In this document: positions 1 through 7,944 of the stretch, one piece after another
Layout of the letters: the number at the start of each line of letters is the position of its first letter
Numbering within the stretch: the first letter of the stretch is position 1
Assembly: GCA_949298635.1 (NCBI GenBank)
Contig: CASFXG010000005.1
Span: 1-45,449, forward strand
Source of the DNA: an uncultured Coriobacteriaceae bacterium
Lineage (GTDB): Bacteria; Actinomycetota; Coriobacteriia; Coriobacteriales; Coriobacteriaceae
Reading direction: 5' to 3'
DNA length: 45,449 bases
The notes under the pieces: generated by a model
Databases searched by the model: none
Told to the model about the DNA's origin: nothing
Seen by the model: only the letters and a program-made list of their open reading frames with translations
Position numbers and translations under genes: made by a program

Positions 1-438
<438 letters not shown>

Positions 439-476
439 CGCTGGGAGTTGCGTGAAGAAAAACAGCGATTGACTGA

Positions 477-518
477 GCGGTGGTCGGTGGCGGATATGCA
501 GCCGGCCACCGCTTTCTT
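477..518 (+). terminator. Rho-independent terminator after the GH1 gene
   Basis: A 12-bp stem (477-488 pairing with 501-512, two G-U pairs) with a 12-nt loop is followed by TTTCTT. It lies 38 bases after the GH1 stop codon and separates that gene from the convergent ATPase gene. Confidence 0.75.
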
Positions 519-562
519 GGCGCACGTTTTATACCCGTCCCAAACGTGCATTATCTATCTCC

Positions 563-1855
563 CTACGCCCCGAATTCCGTGATGGGGATGACGTACACGC
601 CGCTCGGCATCTTCCACGTGTATGAGGCTTTTCCGACCAGCACGGCTAAAAACGAGGGCTCGGCGTTCCTCGCTGCGGGATTGCGCGCGATTTTGTCTTT
701 CAACCGGAGTAGGCTCTTTTCCGCCGCTGCCACCTTTTCCTCACTGAGCTTGACTTCGAACGCCCCCCACCTGCCGTCGGGCAGCTCGATGACGATATCG
801 ACTTCCAAACCGTCCGCGTCGCCGTAGTAGTACACGGCGGGCTCGGGAATCAGCCCCAATGCCGTGCAGTATATGCGCACGTCGCGCACGCAGAGCTCTT
901 CGAAGAGTGTACCGAAGACCTGTGTTTCGCGCAGCAACCGATCGAGGTTCATGCCGAGCAGCGATGCGGGGAGTGACGGGTCGGCAAACGTGCGTTTAGG
1001 CTTTGAGCGCAGCCGCGATTTCGATTTGATGGGGGCATCCCAACCCCGTTGTTCTTCGATGAAATACTGGGAGATAAAGAAGTTAAGGTAGGGGGAGAGC
1101 TCGGTTCGAAAGAACGAAGGGTCTGCGTTGCTTGGTACGACCCCCTCGTTTATGTCGGCATACATGGTGCGATATGTGACGGATGTCCCTATGCTTCGCG
1201 CAAGGGATTGGGCGAGCATTCTGGCAAGGCGAGCGTCGAGTCCGTTTTTGACTGCACTCACGGAAAACAGCGCGTTGAGGTATTGTGCGGGCACGTCCCC
1301 GAGGGGGGCATCGCTGTCGATGCCTGCGGGCCAGCCGCCGCGGCAGATAAGACGCGCTAACTCGCGAACATCTGTTGTAACCGCGCCGCTGGTAAAGTCA
1401 CCTTCGAACAGCCCTCGAAGCGACACTGCTCCCGAGGAGTCTCCGCTCTCAAATAGGCTCATTGTTCGCATGGGTACCGTTGCGATTCTTCCTGCGCCAC
1501 TATGGGAGACTTTAGATTTATCTACCGTCGATGAGCCGGTTAGCAGGTATTGTCCTCGTTCGTTTCCGCTCGCATCTATGCTCCGCCGCACGGCGTCCCA
1601 CACCTGGGGCACGTCCTGCCATTCATCAATGACATGGGGACGGTCTCCCTCAAGGGCAAGGTTGACGTCGAGTTCCGCCATGCGCCGGGATGCCTGATCG
1701 TCTAGGTGCACGATGCTTTGCGCATGTACCAGGCTTGACCATGTTTTGCCGCAGAACTTCGGGCCTGTGACCTCGACGGCGCCGAATGCTTTCATTCGAC
1801 GGTCGATGATGGGATCCGTGAGGCGCGGGAGATACCCGCTTGGTTTCAGGTTCAT
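563..1855 (-). CDS. AAA ATPase of the AAA_14/DUF4143 family
   Basis: A roughly 430-residue protein with the two-part layout of the DUF4143 ATPase family. The N-terminal P-loop ATPase has Walker A GPKFCGKT at about residues 31-38 and Walker B HVIDEWQ near 75. The C-terminal DUF4143 domain carries the nuclease-like core EVDIVIE...FEVKL, resembling the E-D-ExK arrangement of restriction-endonuclease folds. The ATG at 1855 is preferred over an upstream in-frame ATG at 1891 because GAGGG sits just upstream of it and the upstream ATG abuts a repeat array. The cellular role of this family is not established; such genes are typically accessory and often multi-copy. A second member lies at 5471-6652. 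Five direct repeats directly upstream suggest a dedicated promoter/operator. Confidence 0.85.
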   Translation of the reverse strand: MNLKPSGYLPRLTDPIIDRRMKAFGAVEVTGPKFCGKTWSSLVHAQSIVHLDDQASRRMAELDVNLALEGDRPHVIDEWQDVPQVWDAVRRSIDASGNERGQYLLTGSSTVDKSKVSHSGAGRIATVPMRTMSLFESGDSSGAVSLRGLFEGDFTSGAVTTDVRELARLICRGGWPAGIDSDAPLGDVPAQYLNALFSVSAVKNGLDARLARMLAQSLARSIGTSVTYRTMYADINEGVVPSNADPSFFRTELSPYLNFFISQYFIEEQRGWDAPIKSKSRLRSKPKRTFADPSLPASLLGMNLDRLLRETQVFGTLFEELCVRDVRIYCTALGLIPEPAVYYYGDADGLEVDIVIELPDGRWGAFEVKLSEEKVAAAEKSLLRLKDKIARNPAARNAEPSFLAVLVGKASYTWKMPSGVYVIPITEFGA

Positions 1856-1892
1856 TGCAGTCCCTCTGTGATTCTCTGCAACTGTATGCAAT

Positions 1893-1993
1893 CTATTTTC
1901 GAGGTTATCTTATCCTATTTTCGAGGATGTTCTCTCCTATTTTCGAGCCATATCTGTACCTATTTTCGAGCAATATCTGTACCTATTTCCGAG
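1893..1993. repeat. Five CTATTTTCGAG direct repeats upstream of the ATPase gene
   Basis: The 11-mer CTATTTTCGAG occurs at 1893-1903, 1915-1925, 1937-1947 and 1960-1970. A one-mismatch copy (CTATTTCCGAG) is at 1983-1993. Spacing is 22, 22, 23 and 23 bp, about two helical turns, so all copies face the same side of the DNA. The last two units also share a TATCTGTAC flank. The array lies in the promoter region of the leftward ATPase gene and reads CTCGAAAATAG in its direction. An iteron-like or operator array is inferred. Confidence 0.8.
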
Positions 1994-2056
1994 GATGATG
2001 GACGAGGCGAGGCTCGTGTTGTCTGAGCCCACGTAATTCGTAGACCTTGCATGATA

Positions 2057-2072
2057 TGTAATACGTATTACA
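2057..2072. promoter_or_regulatory. Operator palindrome of the RelB-like/PIN module
   Basis: TGTAATACGTATTACA is a perfect 16-bp palindrome 37 bp before the antitoxin start codon. Ribbon-helix-helix antitoxins normally repress their own operon through such sites, so an autoregulatory operator is the natural reading. Confidence 0.65.
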
Positions 2073-2109
2073 ATTAGAATGAGATGCTGATGGGAGAAGG
2101 TGAGCACTC

Positions 2110-2436
2110 ATGTCCGATCTCGTTTCCGCGCGCATTGCCCCGGAGATCCGTCGACAGGGTAACAAGGTGCTTGCGCAGTTGGGGTCCACACCGAGCGAGC
2201 TTATCCGTAGCGCCTACGAATATGTCATAGCGAAGCGACAGCTCCCGCAGATAGAGCCTGGTGAAGAAAATCGAAGCGATTCCATGCCCGACGCGGCATC
2301 GCTCGACGCACTTGTGGCCTCTATCGCACAGTCGACGGTGAATATGCCTGCTACCGCGTGGGATGATATTGCCAATGATGACTACAAGTCGTATATCGCG
2401 GCGGCACGAGAGGCAGATTATGAAGCTCTTGCTTGA
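2110..2436 (+). CDS. RelB/DinJ-like antitoxin
   Basis: A 108-residue protein whose first 45 residues (VSARIAPEIRRQGNKVLAQL, then STPSELIRSAYEYV) look like the ribbon-helix-helix DNA-binding domain of RelB/DinJ antitoxins. The acidic, less ordered C-terminal half is where such antitoxins wrap their toxin. The ATG at 2110 has an AAGGTGAG ribosome site. The stop codon overlaps the start of the downstream PIN-domain gene by 17 bases, the usual translational coupling of toxin-antitoxin pairs. A perfect palindrome lies just upstream. RelB-type antitoxins more often partner RelE/YafQ toxins, so pairing with a PIN toxin is a slight mix of families. Confidence 0.75.
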   Translation: MSDLVSARIAPEIRRQGNKVLAQLGSTPSELIRSAYEYVIAKRQLPQIEPGEENRSDSMPDAASLDALVASIAQSTVNMPATAWDDIANDDYKSYIAAAREADYEALA

Positions 2437-2908
2437 TACCTGCGTGCTCATCGATTATTTCGGTCGCCGCGAGCCGTTCTTCGAGGCGTGCAACTCGCTG
2501 CGGGTTGCGGAGTGGTATGGGGAATTCGAGCTTTGGGCTTCGGCGAAGTCGTTTACCGACGTGTTCTATGTGTTGTCGCGTCATATCCCGGCTGCCGATA
2601 TCCAACGGGCGTTTTGTGCGTCGGCATCGTTTCTGCACGTTGTGTCGATAGACGGAGAAGATATTCTTAACGCTGCGCAAGCGTCATGGGACGATTTTGA
2701 GGACTGTTTGGTGTACCAGGCAGCGAAGAAGATTGGCGCGGACTGGATCGTCACGCGTGACAAAGGCGGTTTCGCCCAGTCGCGCATTTCTACGATGACG
2801 CCCGATGAGGTCGGCACTTGGCTGCGTCGAGAGCGTCGCCGTGCGTATGCTTCGGTAACCATTACGCGCGAGATGGTCGAAAAAGCCTGCGCGCAGCTCG
2901 ATGACTAA
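2420..2908 (+). CDS. PIN-domain toxin (VapC-like ribonuclease)
   Basis: A 162-residue PIN-domain protein. It opens with the signature MKLLLDTCVLIDYF, whose first Asp is a metal ligand. A later acidic cluster (WDDFEDCLVYQAAKKIGADWIVTRDKGGF) matches the D-x-L...A...TRD block of PIN nucleases. Members of this fold cleave RNA using Mg2+ or Mn2+ and are held in check by the cognate antitoxin. The ATG at 2420 is chosen because the PIN fold starts there and it overlaps the antitoxin stop by 17 bases; an upstream in-frame ATG at 2363 lies inside the antitoxin gene. The RNA target cannot be predicted. Confidence 0.8.
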   Translation: MKLLLDTCVLIDYFGRREPFFEACNSLRVAEWYGEFELWASAKSFTDVFYVLSRHIPAADIQRAFCASASFLHVVSIDGEDILNAAQASWDDFEDCLVYQAAKKIGADWIVTRDKGGFAQSRISTMTPDEVGTWLRRERRRAYASVTITREMVEKACAQLDD

Positions 2909-2924
2909 GGCATGCGTTCGCAAT

Positions 2925-2957
2925 GTGGGACTTAGAGACCTGGTGTCAAAGTCCCAC
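2925..2957. repeat. 33-bp palindromic repeat, copy 1
   Basis: A 33-bp unit with 9-bp inverted ends (GTGGGACTT / AAGTCCCAC), identical to copy 2 at 3224-3256. It lies 17 bp after the PIN toxin stop. Copies 1 and 2 are direct repeats flanking 266 bp. Further copies are at 3386-3418 (inside ygiQ) and 42009-42041. Confidence 0.9.
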
Positions 2958-3223
2958 GTAACTTGCACGCTGGCGCTCTGTGAGACGCGGATCCATGCAG
3001 TAGCGCTTGTCTTCTTTTGCTGATGGGTCGGTAGGCACTGTGAGCATCATGACCCTCCGTTCACGGAATGTTTCTAGCGAAAGTGTATGAAAGCAATCCG
3101 TATGTGCGATGTTGCAATACGCGTAAAAATTGTAAGTATTGCAACACCTTTTGCCCGGCAATGCTTCGAGACTGCTGGATCTTTTTTCGAGTGAGTTCTG
3201 ATGCAATGTTCGAGGACGCGAAT
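2958..3223. other. Gene-free segment between two identical 33-bp repeats
   Basis: I see no convincing gene in this 266-bp segment. It contains a 10-bp inverted repeat (3111-3120 / 3136-3145, GTTGCAATAC and GTATTGCAAC). It also has three TTCGAG motifs at 3165, 3186 and 3209, whose 21-23 bp spacing matches the array at 1893-1993. It may be a remnant of the control region of another ATPase gene, or part of a small element bounded by the repeats. Confidence 0.45.
3111..3145. promoter_or_regulatory. 10-bp inverted repeat GTTGCAATAC...GTATTGCAAC
   Basis: Perfect 10-bp arms are separated by 15 A/T-rich bases. The layout resembles a dimeric-regulator operator or a small hairpin. No gene obviously starts next to it, so its role is unknown. 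Confidence 0.4.
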
Positions 3224-3256
3224 GTGGGACTTAGAGACCTGGTGTCAAAGTCCCAC
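3224..3256. repeat. 33-bp palindromic repeat, copy 2
   Basis: Identical to copy 1 (2925-2957) in the same orientation. It abuts the stop codon of the leftward ygiQ gene (stop at 3258-3260), so it may have been inserted exactly at the gene end and may act as a transcript-end hairpin. Confidence 0.9.
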
Positions 3257-3257
3257 A

Positions 3258-5360
3258 TTAGCCGCGATGGCCGCCGCGGTTGGCTTCGCGGCCTTGGCCG
3301 GCACGGTTGCGGCCATGGGCGTTGCTACCGCGCTTGTCGGAACTGCCGTGAGCTTTTCCGCTGTTTCCGCCGCTCCGCTTGCCCGGTGAGACTTTGGCAC
3401 CGGGTCTCGGAGTCCCACTGCGCGCGGCATGCGGGCGTGTGGGGCGGATGAGGCACTTCGGGCCAAAGCCAATGAGATCCGTGCGGCCGGCCTTTTGCAG
3501 CGCCTCGCGCACGAGGTCGTAGTTCTCGGGCTTGCGATACTGAATAAGCGCGCGTTGGAGCGCCTTTTCGTGCGCGGTTTTCGGCGCATAGACGGGCTCC
3601 ATGGTGCGCGGGTCGACGCCGGTGTAGTACATGCAGGTCGACATCGTGGACGGCGTGGGGTAGAAATCCTGCACCTGCTCGGGCATGTAGCCCATGTCGC
3701 GCACGTATTCGGCAAGCTCCACGGCCTCCTTGAGCGTCGAACCCGGATGGCTCGACATGAGGTACGGCACGAGATACTGCTTCTTGTCGAGTTGCTTGTT
3801 CATGCGGCGATATTCGTCCACGAAGCGGTCGTACACGGCGCGGCTCGGCTTGCCCATGACGGAAAGTACAGCGTCGCTCACGTGTTCCGGCGCGACCTTG
3901 AGCTGGCCGGAAACATGATACTCGCAGAGTTCTCGCAGGAAGGTCTGCTTGGGGTCGGGGTCGGCGAGGAGGTAGTCGAAGCGGATGCCGCTGCGTACGA
4001 AGACCTTCTTCACGCCGGGAAGCGCCCGCAGCTCGCGCAGCAGCCGCACGTAATCCTTGTGCGAGACGTCCATTTGCCGGCACACGCTCGGCCACAGGCA
4101 GCGCTTGTTCGTGCAGGCGCCGCGCGTGAGCTGCTTCTTGCAGGCGGGCTGGCGGAAGTTCGCCGTGGGGCCGCCAACGTCGTTGATGTAGCCCTTGAAG
4201 TCGGGTTCCTCGGTAATGCGCTTCGCCTCTGCGAGCAGCGATTCATGGCTGCGCGTCTGCACGATGCGCCCCTGATGAAATGTGAGTGCGCAGAAGCTGC
4301 ACTCGCCGAAGCATCCGCGGTTCGAGATGAGCGACATCTTGACCTCTTTGAGCGCGGGAATGCCGCCGGCGGCTTCGTAATCTGGGTGGTAGCAGCGCGT
4401 GTAGGGCAGGTCGTACGCTTCGTCGAACTCCGCTTGCGAAAGCGGGCGCGCGGGCGGGTTCTGCACCACGAACACGCTGTGGGGATAGGGCTCCACCAGG
4501 CGCTTTCCGCTGAAGGGGTCCATGTTCTGGTGTTGCGTGTTGAAGCTCCGTGCGTAGACGAGAGGGTCGGCGGAAAGCTCATCCCAGCTGGGCAGTACCA
4601 CGGCGTCGTAGGCCTCGTCGAGCGAGCGCGTGCGCCACACCGTACCGTCGATGTAGGTGATCTGGCTTATGGGAAGGCCGGCGTCGAGCGCCTCGGCAAG
4701 TTCGACGATGGGGCGCTCGCCCATGCCGTAGATGATCATGTCCGCGCCGGAATCGAGCAGCACGGAGCGCTTGAGGCGGTCTTGCCAGTAGTCGTAGTGC
4801 GCAAGGCGCCGCAGGCTCGCCTCGATGCCGCCAAGCACGATGGGCGTTTCCTTGAACACGCGGCGGATGAGGTTGCCGTAGACGATGGTTGCGTGGTCCG
4901 GCCGCGCTCCGGTGGCGCCGCCGGGGGTGTAGGCGTCCGTGCGGCGTCGGTGCTTCGACACGCTGTAGTGGTTCACCATGGAATCCATGTTGCCGGCAGA
5001 GACGAGAAACGCCAGCCGCGGTTTACCAAACACGGCGATGCTTTCTGGGTCGCGCCAGTCGGGCTGCGCGATGACGCCCACACGGTAGCCGTGCGCCTCG
5101 AGCAGACGGCAGATGATAGCTTGGCCGAAGCTCGGATGGTCGACGTACGCGTCGCCGCAGATATAGACGAAGTCGCACTGTTCCCAGCCGCGCGCCTCCA
5201 TGTCCGCGCGGGTTACGGGCAAGAAGTCCGCCCGCGTGAGGCCGAGCGCCGTGGGGCCGGCGGGATCGCGGCGGGGACGGGAAGGGCGGGCGTCGCGGCT
5301 CGCGGCCTTTGCTGGATGCTTGTGCTTATGGGGTGATGACACGGGTGGTATCCGTTTCAA
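3258..5360 (-). CDS. ygiQ: YgiQ family radical SAM protein
   Basis: A 700-residue member of the YgiQ (UPF0313) radical SAM family. An N-terminal vitamin-B12-binding-like region (SFGQAIICRLLEAHGYRVGV) precedes the radical SAM core with the CxxxCxxC cluster-binding motif (CFGECSFC) near residues 348-356, followed by the family's C-terminal DUF3362 region. The biochemical reaction of YgiQ proteins is not established. The start is uncertain: a TTG at 5360 and a GTG at 5342 are candidates and neither has a clear ribosome site, so a leaderless message is possible. The last ~60 residues are a low-complexity basic Gly/Ser/Arg tail, and the part at 3386-3418 is a degenerate in-frame copy of the 33-bp palindromic repeat. 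Confidence 0.9.
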   Translation of the reverse strand: MKRIPPVSSPHKHKHPAKAASRDARPSRPRRDPAGPTALGLTRADFLPVTRADMEARGWEQCDFVYICGDAYVDHPSFGQAIICRLLEAHGYRVGVIAQPDWRDPESIAVFGKPRLAFLVSAGNMDSMVNHYSVSKHRRRTDAYTPGGATGARPDHATIVYGNLIRRVFKETPIVLGGIEASLRRLAHYDYWQDRLKRSVLLDSGADMIIYGMGERPIVELAEALDAGLPISQITYIDGTVWRTRSLDEAYDAVVLPSWDELSADPLVYARSFNTQHQNMDPFSGKRLVEPYPHSVFVVQNPPARPLSQAEFDEAYDLPYTRCYHPDYEAAGGIPALKEVKMSLISNRGCFGECSFCALTFHQGRIVQTRSHESLLAEAKRITEEPDFKGYINDVGGPTANFRQPACKKQLTRGACTNKRCLWPSVCRQMDVSHKDYVRLLRELRALPGVKKVFVRSGIRFDYLLADPDPKQTFLRELCEYHVSGQLKVAPEHVSDAVLSVMGKPSRAVYDRFVDEYRRMNKQLDKKQYLVPYLMSSHPGSTLKEAVELAEYVRDMGYMPEQVQDFYPTPSTMSTCMYYTGVDPRTMEPVYAPKTAHEKALQRALIQYRKPENYDLVREALQKAGRTDLIGFGPKCLIRPTRPHAARSGTPRPGAKVSPGKRSGGNSGKAHGSSDKRGSNAHGRNRAGQGREANRGGHRG
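3386..3418. repeat. 33-bp palindromic repeat, copy 3, inside the ygiQ coding tail
   Basis: This stretch matches 28 of 33 positions of copies 1 and 2 in the inverted orientation. It is read in frame in the ygiQ C-terminal tail as SGTPRPGAKVS. It shows the repeat family can sit inside a translated gene. Confidence 0.8.
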
Positions 5361-5470
5361 TGAAGGGCGTATCGTTAGTACGCTATCTATATAGCGCCAT
5401 ACATTGCCATTATGACGGGAGAACGCGGAGGCGCTACAGTAATTGCATCAGCAACATTCGCCCGGCCTCA

Positions 5471-6652
5471 TTAAAACAGCGGTATCTCTCCGGCGAGGAA
5501 GGCATCCAAAGGAGCATTGCGCGCGCCTACGACGATCGGTCGGGCAGTTTTGTAGCGCTTGCAGAACTCGCCGATGCCGCTTTTCTTGATGCGTCCGCTT
5601 TTAACCTCGATAGCTATCATGTCATCTCCGCGTTTGAGCACGAAATCGACTTCGAGATTACCCTCGCGCCACCAATAGAGTTCAAAGTTCTCCAGCTGAG
5701 AGCGCGCGATGAGCGTGGAGCCGACGGCCGTTTCGACAAGGTGACCGCGGAGAGCAGGATCGTGCAAGAGGTTTCCGCTCTCTCTCCAAGAGGCGGTCAT
5801 AAGTGACGGGTCGTGCACCATGAGTCGCGGAGAGCTTGCGCGTGAAATAACTTGTTTGCCATGATACTTCTGTAAGCCAGACATGATGCCGGCACCCTCG
5901 AGTAACGTGAGATAGTGCTTGACGGTGTCGGTATTTCCCTTGTCGTCGAGCTGACCTAAGATTCTCCGATAGGAAAGCTCTTGTGCGGAGTACTGAGCAC
6001 CAAGATCGAACAGAGCCCGCATAAGGGCGGGTTTCCTTACGTGCTCCATTTGTAAGATGTCGCGCGAGATGGTCGTCTCGATAATCGAATCACGCATATA
6101 TGAGCGCCAGCGAAGTTCGTCTTGGCAGAGGCTTGCAGCACCCGGATACCCGCCGAAGTGTAGATAGTCATCGAGTGTATAGCCGAAAGCATCATGCATT
6201 TCAGAAAACGACCAATGGGTAGAGCGCAACAGTTCGAAGCGGCCTGCGAGTGACTCCGTGAGCCCTTCGGCGAGCAATAGGGAGGACGAGCCAGAAAGCA
6301 CGACTGTCAGAGGAGTGCCGTTCCAGCTGTCTTCGTCCCAGAGCGCCTTGACCGTGTTGGACCACTCGGGAACCTTTTGAATCTCATCCAGAACGAGTAT
6401 TGCCTGGCCTCGCATTGTTGCGTTGCGGGCTTGCCTCCACTCGACTTCAATCCATGCAGGAGATTGTTCCGAGGCATCTGCCGATGCCACGTGATAGGGT
6501 AGGCCGACTTGCTGCAGCGCCTGTTGAATGGCGGTTGTCTTGCCTGTTTGACGGGGTCCCATGACGATCTGCATGAAGTGTCTTGGCTCGCGCAAGCGCT
6601 TTGCCAGTCGATAGGACAACTCTCTCTGGTACATATGCGCAGCCTTTCTCAT
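5471..6652 (-). CDS. AAA ATPase of the AAA_14/DUF4143 family, second copy
   Basis: A roughly 393-residue ATPase of the same family as the gene at 563-1855 but clearly diverged from it. Walker A is GPRQTGKTT, Walker B is AILVLDEIQKVPEW, and a sensor-like VVLSGSSS follows. The C-terminal DUF4143 domain contains GNLEVDFVLKRGDDMIAIEVKSG, a nuclease-like E-D-ExK core. Three in-frame ATGs compete: 6712 lies inside a palindrome, 6652 has GAGGG 7 bp upstream, and 6634 (protein starting MYQREL, typical of the family, with AGAAAGG) is equally plausible. A TATAAT box and an 18-bp-arm inverted repeat lie directly upstream, implying tight control. Cellular function unknown. Confidence 0.85.
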   Translation of the reverse strand: MRKAAHMYQRELSYRLAKRLREPRHFMQIVMGPRQTGKTTAIQQALQQVGLPYHVASADASEQSPAWIEVEWRQARNATMRGQAILVLDEIQKVPEWSNTVKALWDEDSWNGTPLTVVLSGSSSLLLAEGLTESLAGRFELLRSTHWSFSEMHDAFGYTLDDYLHFGGYPGAASLCQDELRWRSYMRDSIIETTISRDILQMEHVRKPALMRALFDLGAQYSAQELSYRRILGQLDDKGNTDTVKHYLTLLEGAGIMSGLQKYHGKQVISRASSPRLMVHDPSLMTASWRESGNLLHDPALRGHLVETAVGSTLIARSQLENFELYWWREGNLEVDFVLKRGDDMIAIEVKSGRIKKSGIGEFCKRYKTARPIVVGARNAPLDAFLAGEIPLF

Positions 6653-6667
6653 GGCTTGTCCCTCGCA

Positions 6668-6723
6668 ATTATAATAGATATACCTATCATTTTTGATAGG
6701 TATATCTATCAAAAATGATAGGT
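6668..6723 (-). promoter_or_regulatory. Promoter and 18-bp-arm operator of the second ATPase
   Basis: On the minus strand a perfect TATAAT (6673-6668) lies 16-34 bases upstream of the candidate start codons. The perfect inverted repeat 6682-6699 / 6706-6723 (arms ACCTATCATTTTTGATAG and its complement, 6-nt centre) covers the -35 region. Overlap of operator and -35 suggests autorepression. Confidence 0.65.
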
Positions 6724-6793
6724 ATTCATCGTGGAGACGCCCGCCGGAGACGCAGACGCCCGCCGTCGGACTGTTTGCGGCCAGGGCCGTGCC

Positions 6794-7750
6794 TCACTGG
6801 AACTGAAAGCTCGTATACGCCGGTGCGAGGCCTTCGGACACATACAGCGCCGTCTCGTGTGTTGCGTCGTCGGAGGCGGTGAGGAAGAGCTCGCGGGTAC
6901 CCGGGCGCAACAAGGGGTGCGTGGTCAGCAGCATGCGGCCTTCAGCGCGTTCGGGGATGAGGATTTGCCTCACCGGTACGCCCATAGCGTTGAAGACAAG
7001 ATAGCGCCCCTGCCTGAACAGCGCGATGTAGAGATTCCCCTCGCTATCGACACTACAAGAATCCGGCCCTTCCCAGCCGCAGAAATAGTAGGCGACAGAG
7101 GACGAGCTGAACGGGATGCTCACGTGGTCGGTACCAAGCTTCACGGCGTGCAGCTTGTTCGCACCGTGTTCCGTAACCCAGAGCATGTCGCCAGCGGGCG
7201 AGAGCGCCACGCCGTTTGCCCCGTTGAGACCCTTGAGTACGGGCTTTACATGCTCGAACATCGGGTCGACGTAGTACACGCCGCCGTTGGGGTTGGCGGT
7301 GGAGCCGGCAAGATCCGTGAAGTAGAAGCCGCCTTCGCTATCGAACACGAGGTCGTCGATGATATAGCCGCAGCCTTGGGCAACGGTTGCGAGGTCTTCT
7401 CCTTCCGGCGAGAGCACAAGCACCTTGCCGCCTTCGTTGGAATCTGCGCAGGCTACGAACAGACGCCCATCGCGGTGGATCTTAAGCGCGCACGGCCGTA
7501 CGTCGCCGCCAAGCTCTTTGAATACACGTAGGTGCATCGTTTTCATATCAAGCTTATAGATGCGCCCGGTCTGGATGGCGGTGAAGAACAGATCGCCCGT
7601 ACGGTCGAAACACAGCCCCTCAAGGTCGCCGGTGGCGGTTCCTACGGTGAGGAAACGTTCGGCGGTGAGCGTTTCGAGTGCTTGCTCGGCGGGCGGAATG
7701 GCGGCAAGGAGGTTCTTATGATGGTCAGTCAACCGAGGGGCTCCAATCAT
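6794..7750 (-). CDS. SMP-30/gluconolactonase-like beta-propeller protein
   Basis: A 318-residue six-bladed propeller of the SMP-30/gluconolactonase/LRE type, whose characterised members are divalent-metal lactonases for sugar acids. The expected ligand positions appear as Glu in DLEGLCFD, Asn in GANGVALSP and Asp in GPDSCSVDSEG. No signal peptide is seen, so a cytoplasmic enzyme is likely. The ATG at 7750 starts the conserved part; an upstream in-frame start at 7897 would add a low-complexity sequence that crosses a terminator-like hairpin, so it was rejected. The ribosome site (GAGG) is 14 bp away and weak. It is the last gene of the leftward aldolase/EIIA/dehydrogenase group and may open a lactone made by the dehydrogenase. 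Confidence 0.75.
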   Translation of the reverse strand: MIGAPRLTDHHKNLLAAIPPAEQALETLTAERFLTVGTATGDLEGLCFDRTGDLFFTAIQTGRIYKLDMKTMHLRVFKELGGDVRPCALKIHRDGRLFVACADSNEGGKVLVLSPEGEDLATVAQGCGYIIDDLVFDSEGGFYFTDLAGSTANPNGGVYYVDPMFEHVKPVLKGLNGANGVALSPAGDMLWVTEHGANKLHAVKLGTDHVSIPFSSSSVAYYFCGWEGPDSCSVDSEGNLYIALFRQGRYLVFNAMGVPVRQILIPERAEGRMLLTTHPLLRPGTRELFLTASDDATHETALYVSEGLAPAYTSFQFQ

Positions 7751-7821
7751 GGTTCGGGCATGCCTCTTCCAGGTACCGCTCACGGCGGATGGTGGGGCGA
7801 CGCGGTGTGGACAACGAAAAT

Positions 7822-7903
7822 GCCCCCGCGCGCTTCCGTCATGGGGAAAGGAGCTTGATGACGGATGGCCGTGTGGAGAAGCGGCCGGAAAGCGCACGGG
7901 GGC
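7822..7903 (-). terminator. Long hairpin between the dehydrogenase and SMP-30-like genes
   Basis: The arms 7822-7838 and 7886-7903 pair almost fully (GCCCCCGYGCGCTT core). On the minus strand the hairpin is followed by ATTTTCGTTG. It probably reduces transcription into the lactonase-like gene or stabilises the upstream transcript. Confidence 0.5.
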
Positions 7904-7944
7904 TATGAGATGGGGTGGGAGATGACCCCTTCGGAAAACTCGAA

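Noticed and set aside
1893..1993. CRISPR-like array
   Set aside because: Units of 11 bp with 11-12 bp spacers are far shorter than CRISPR repeats and spacers, and no cas gene is in the window.
2946..3206. Small gene on the minus strand in the gap before ygiQ
   Set aside because: Its ends are formed by the 33-bp repeat, it lacks a ribosome site and resembles no known protein.
3429..5336. Open frame of 635 codons on the plus strand
   Set aside because: Antisense shadow of ygiQ, which has clear radical SAM motifs.
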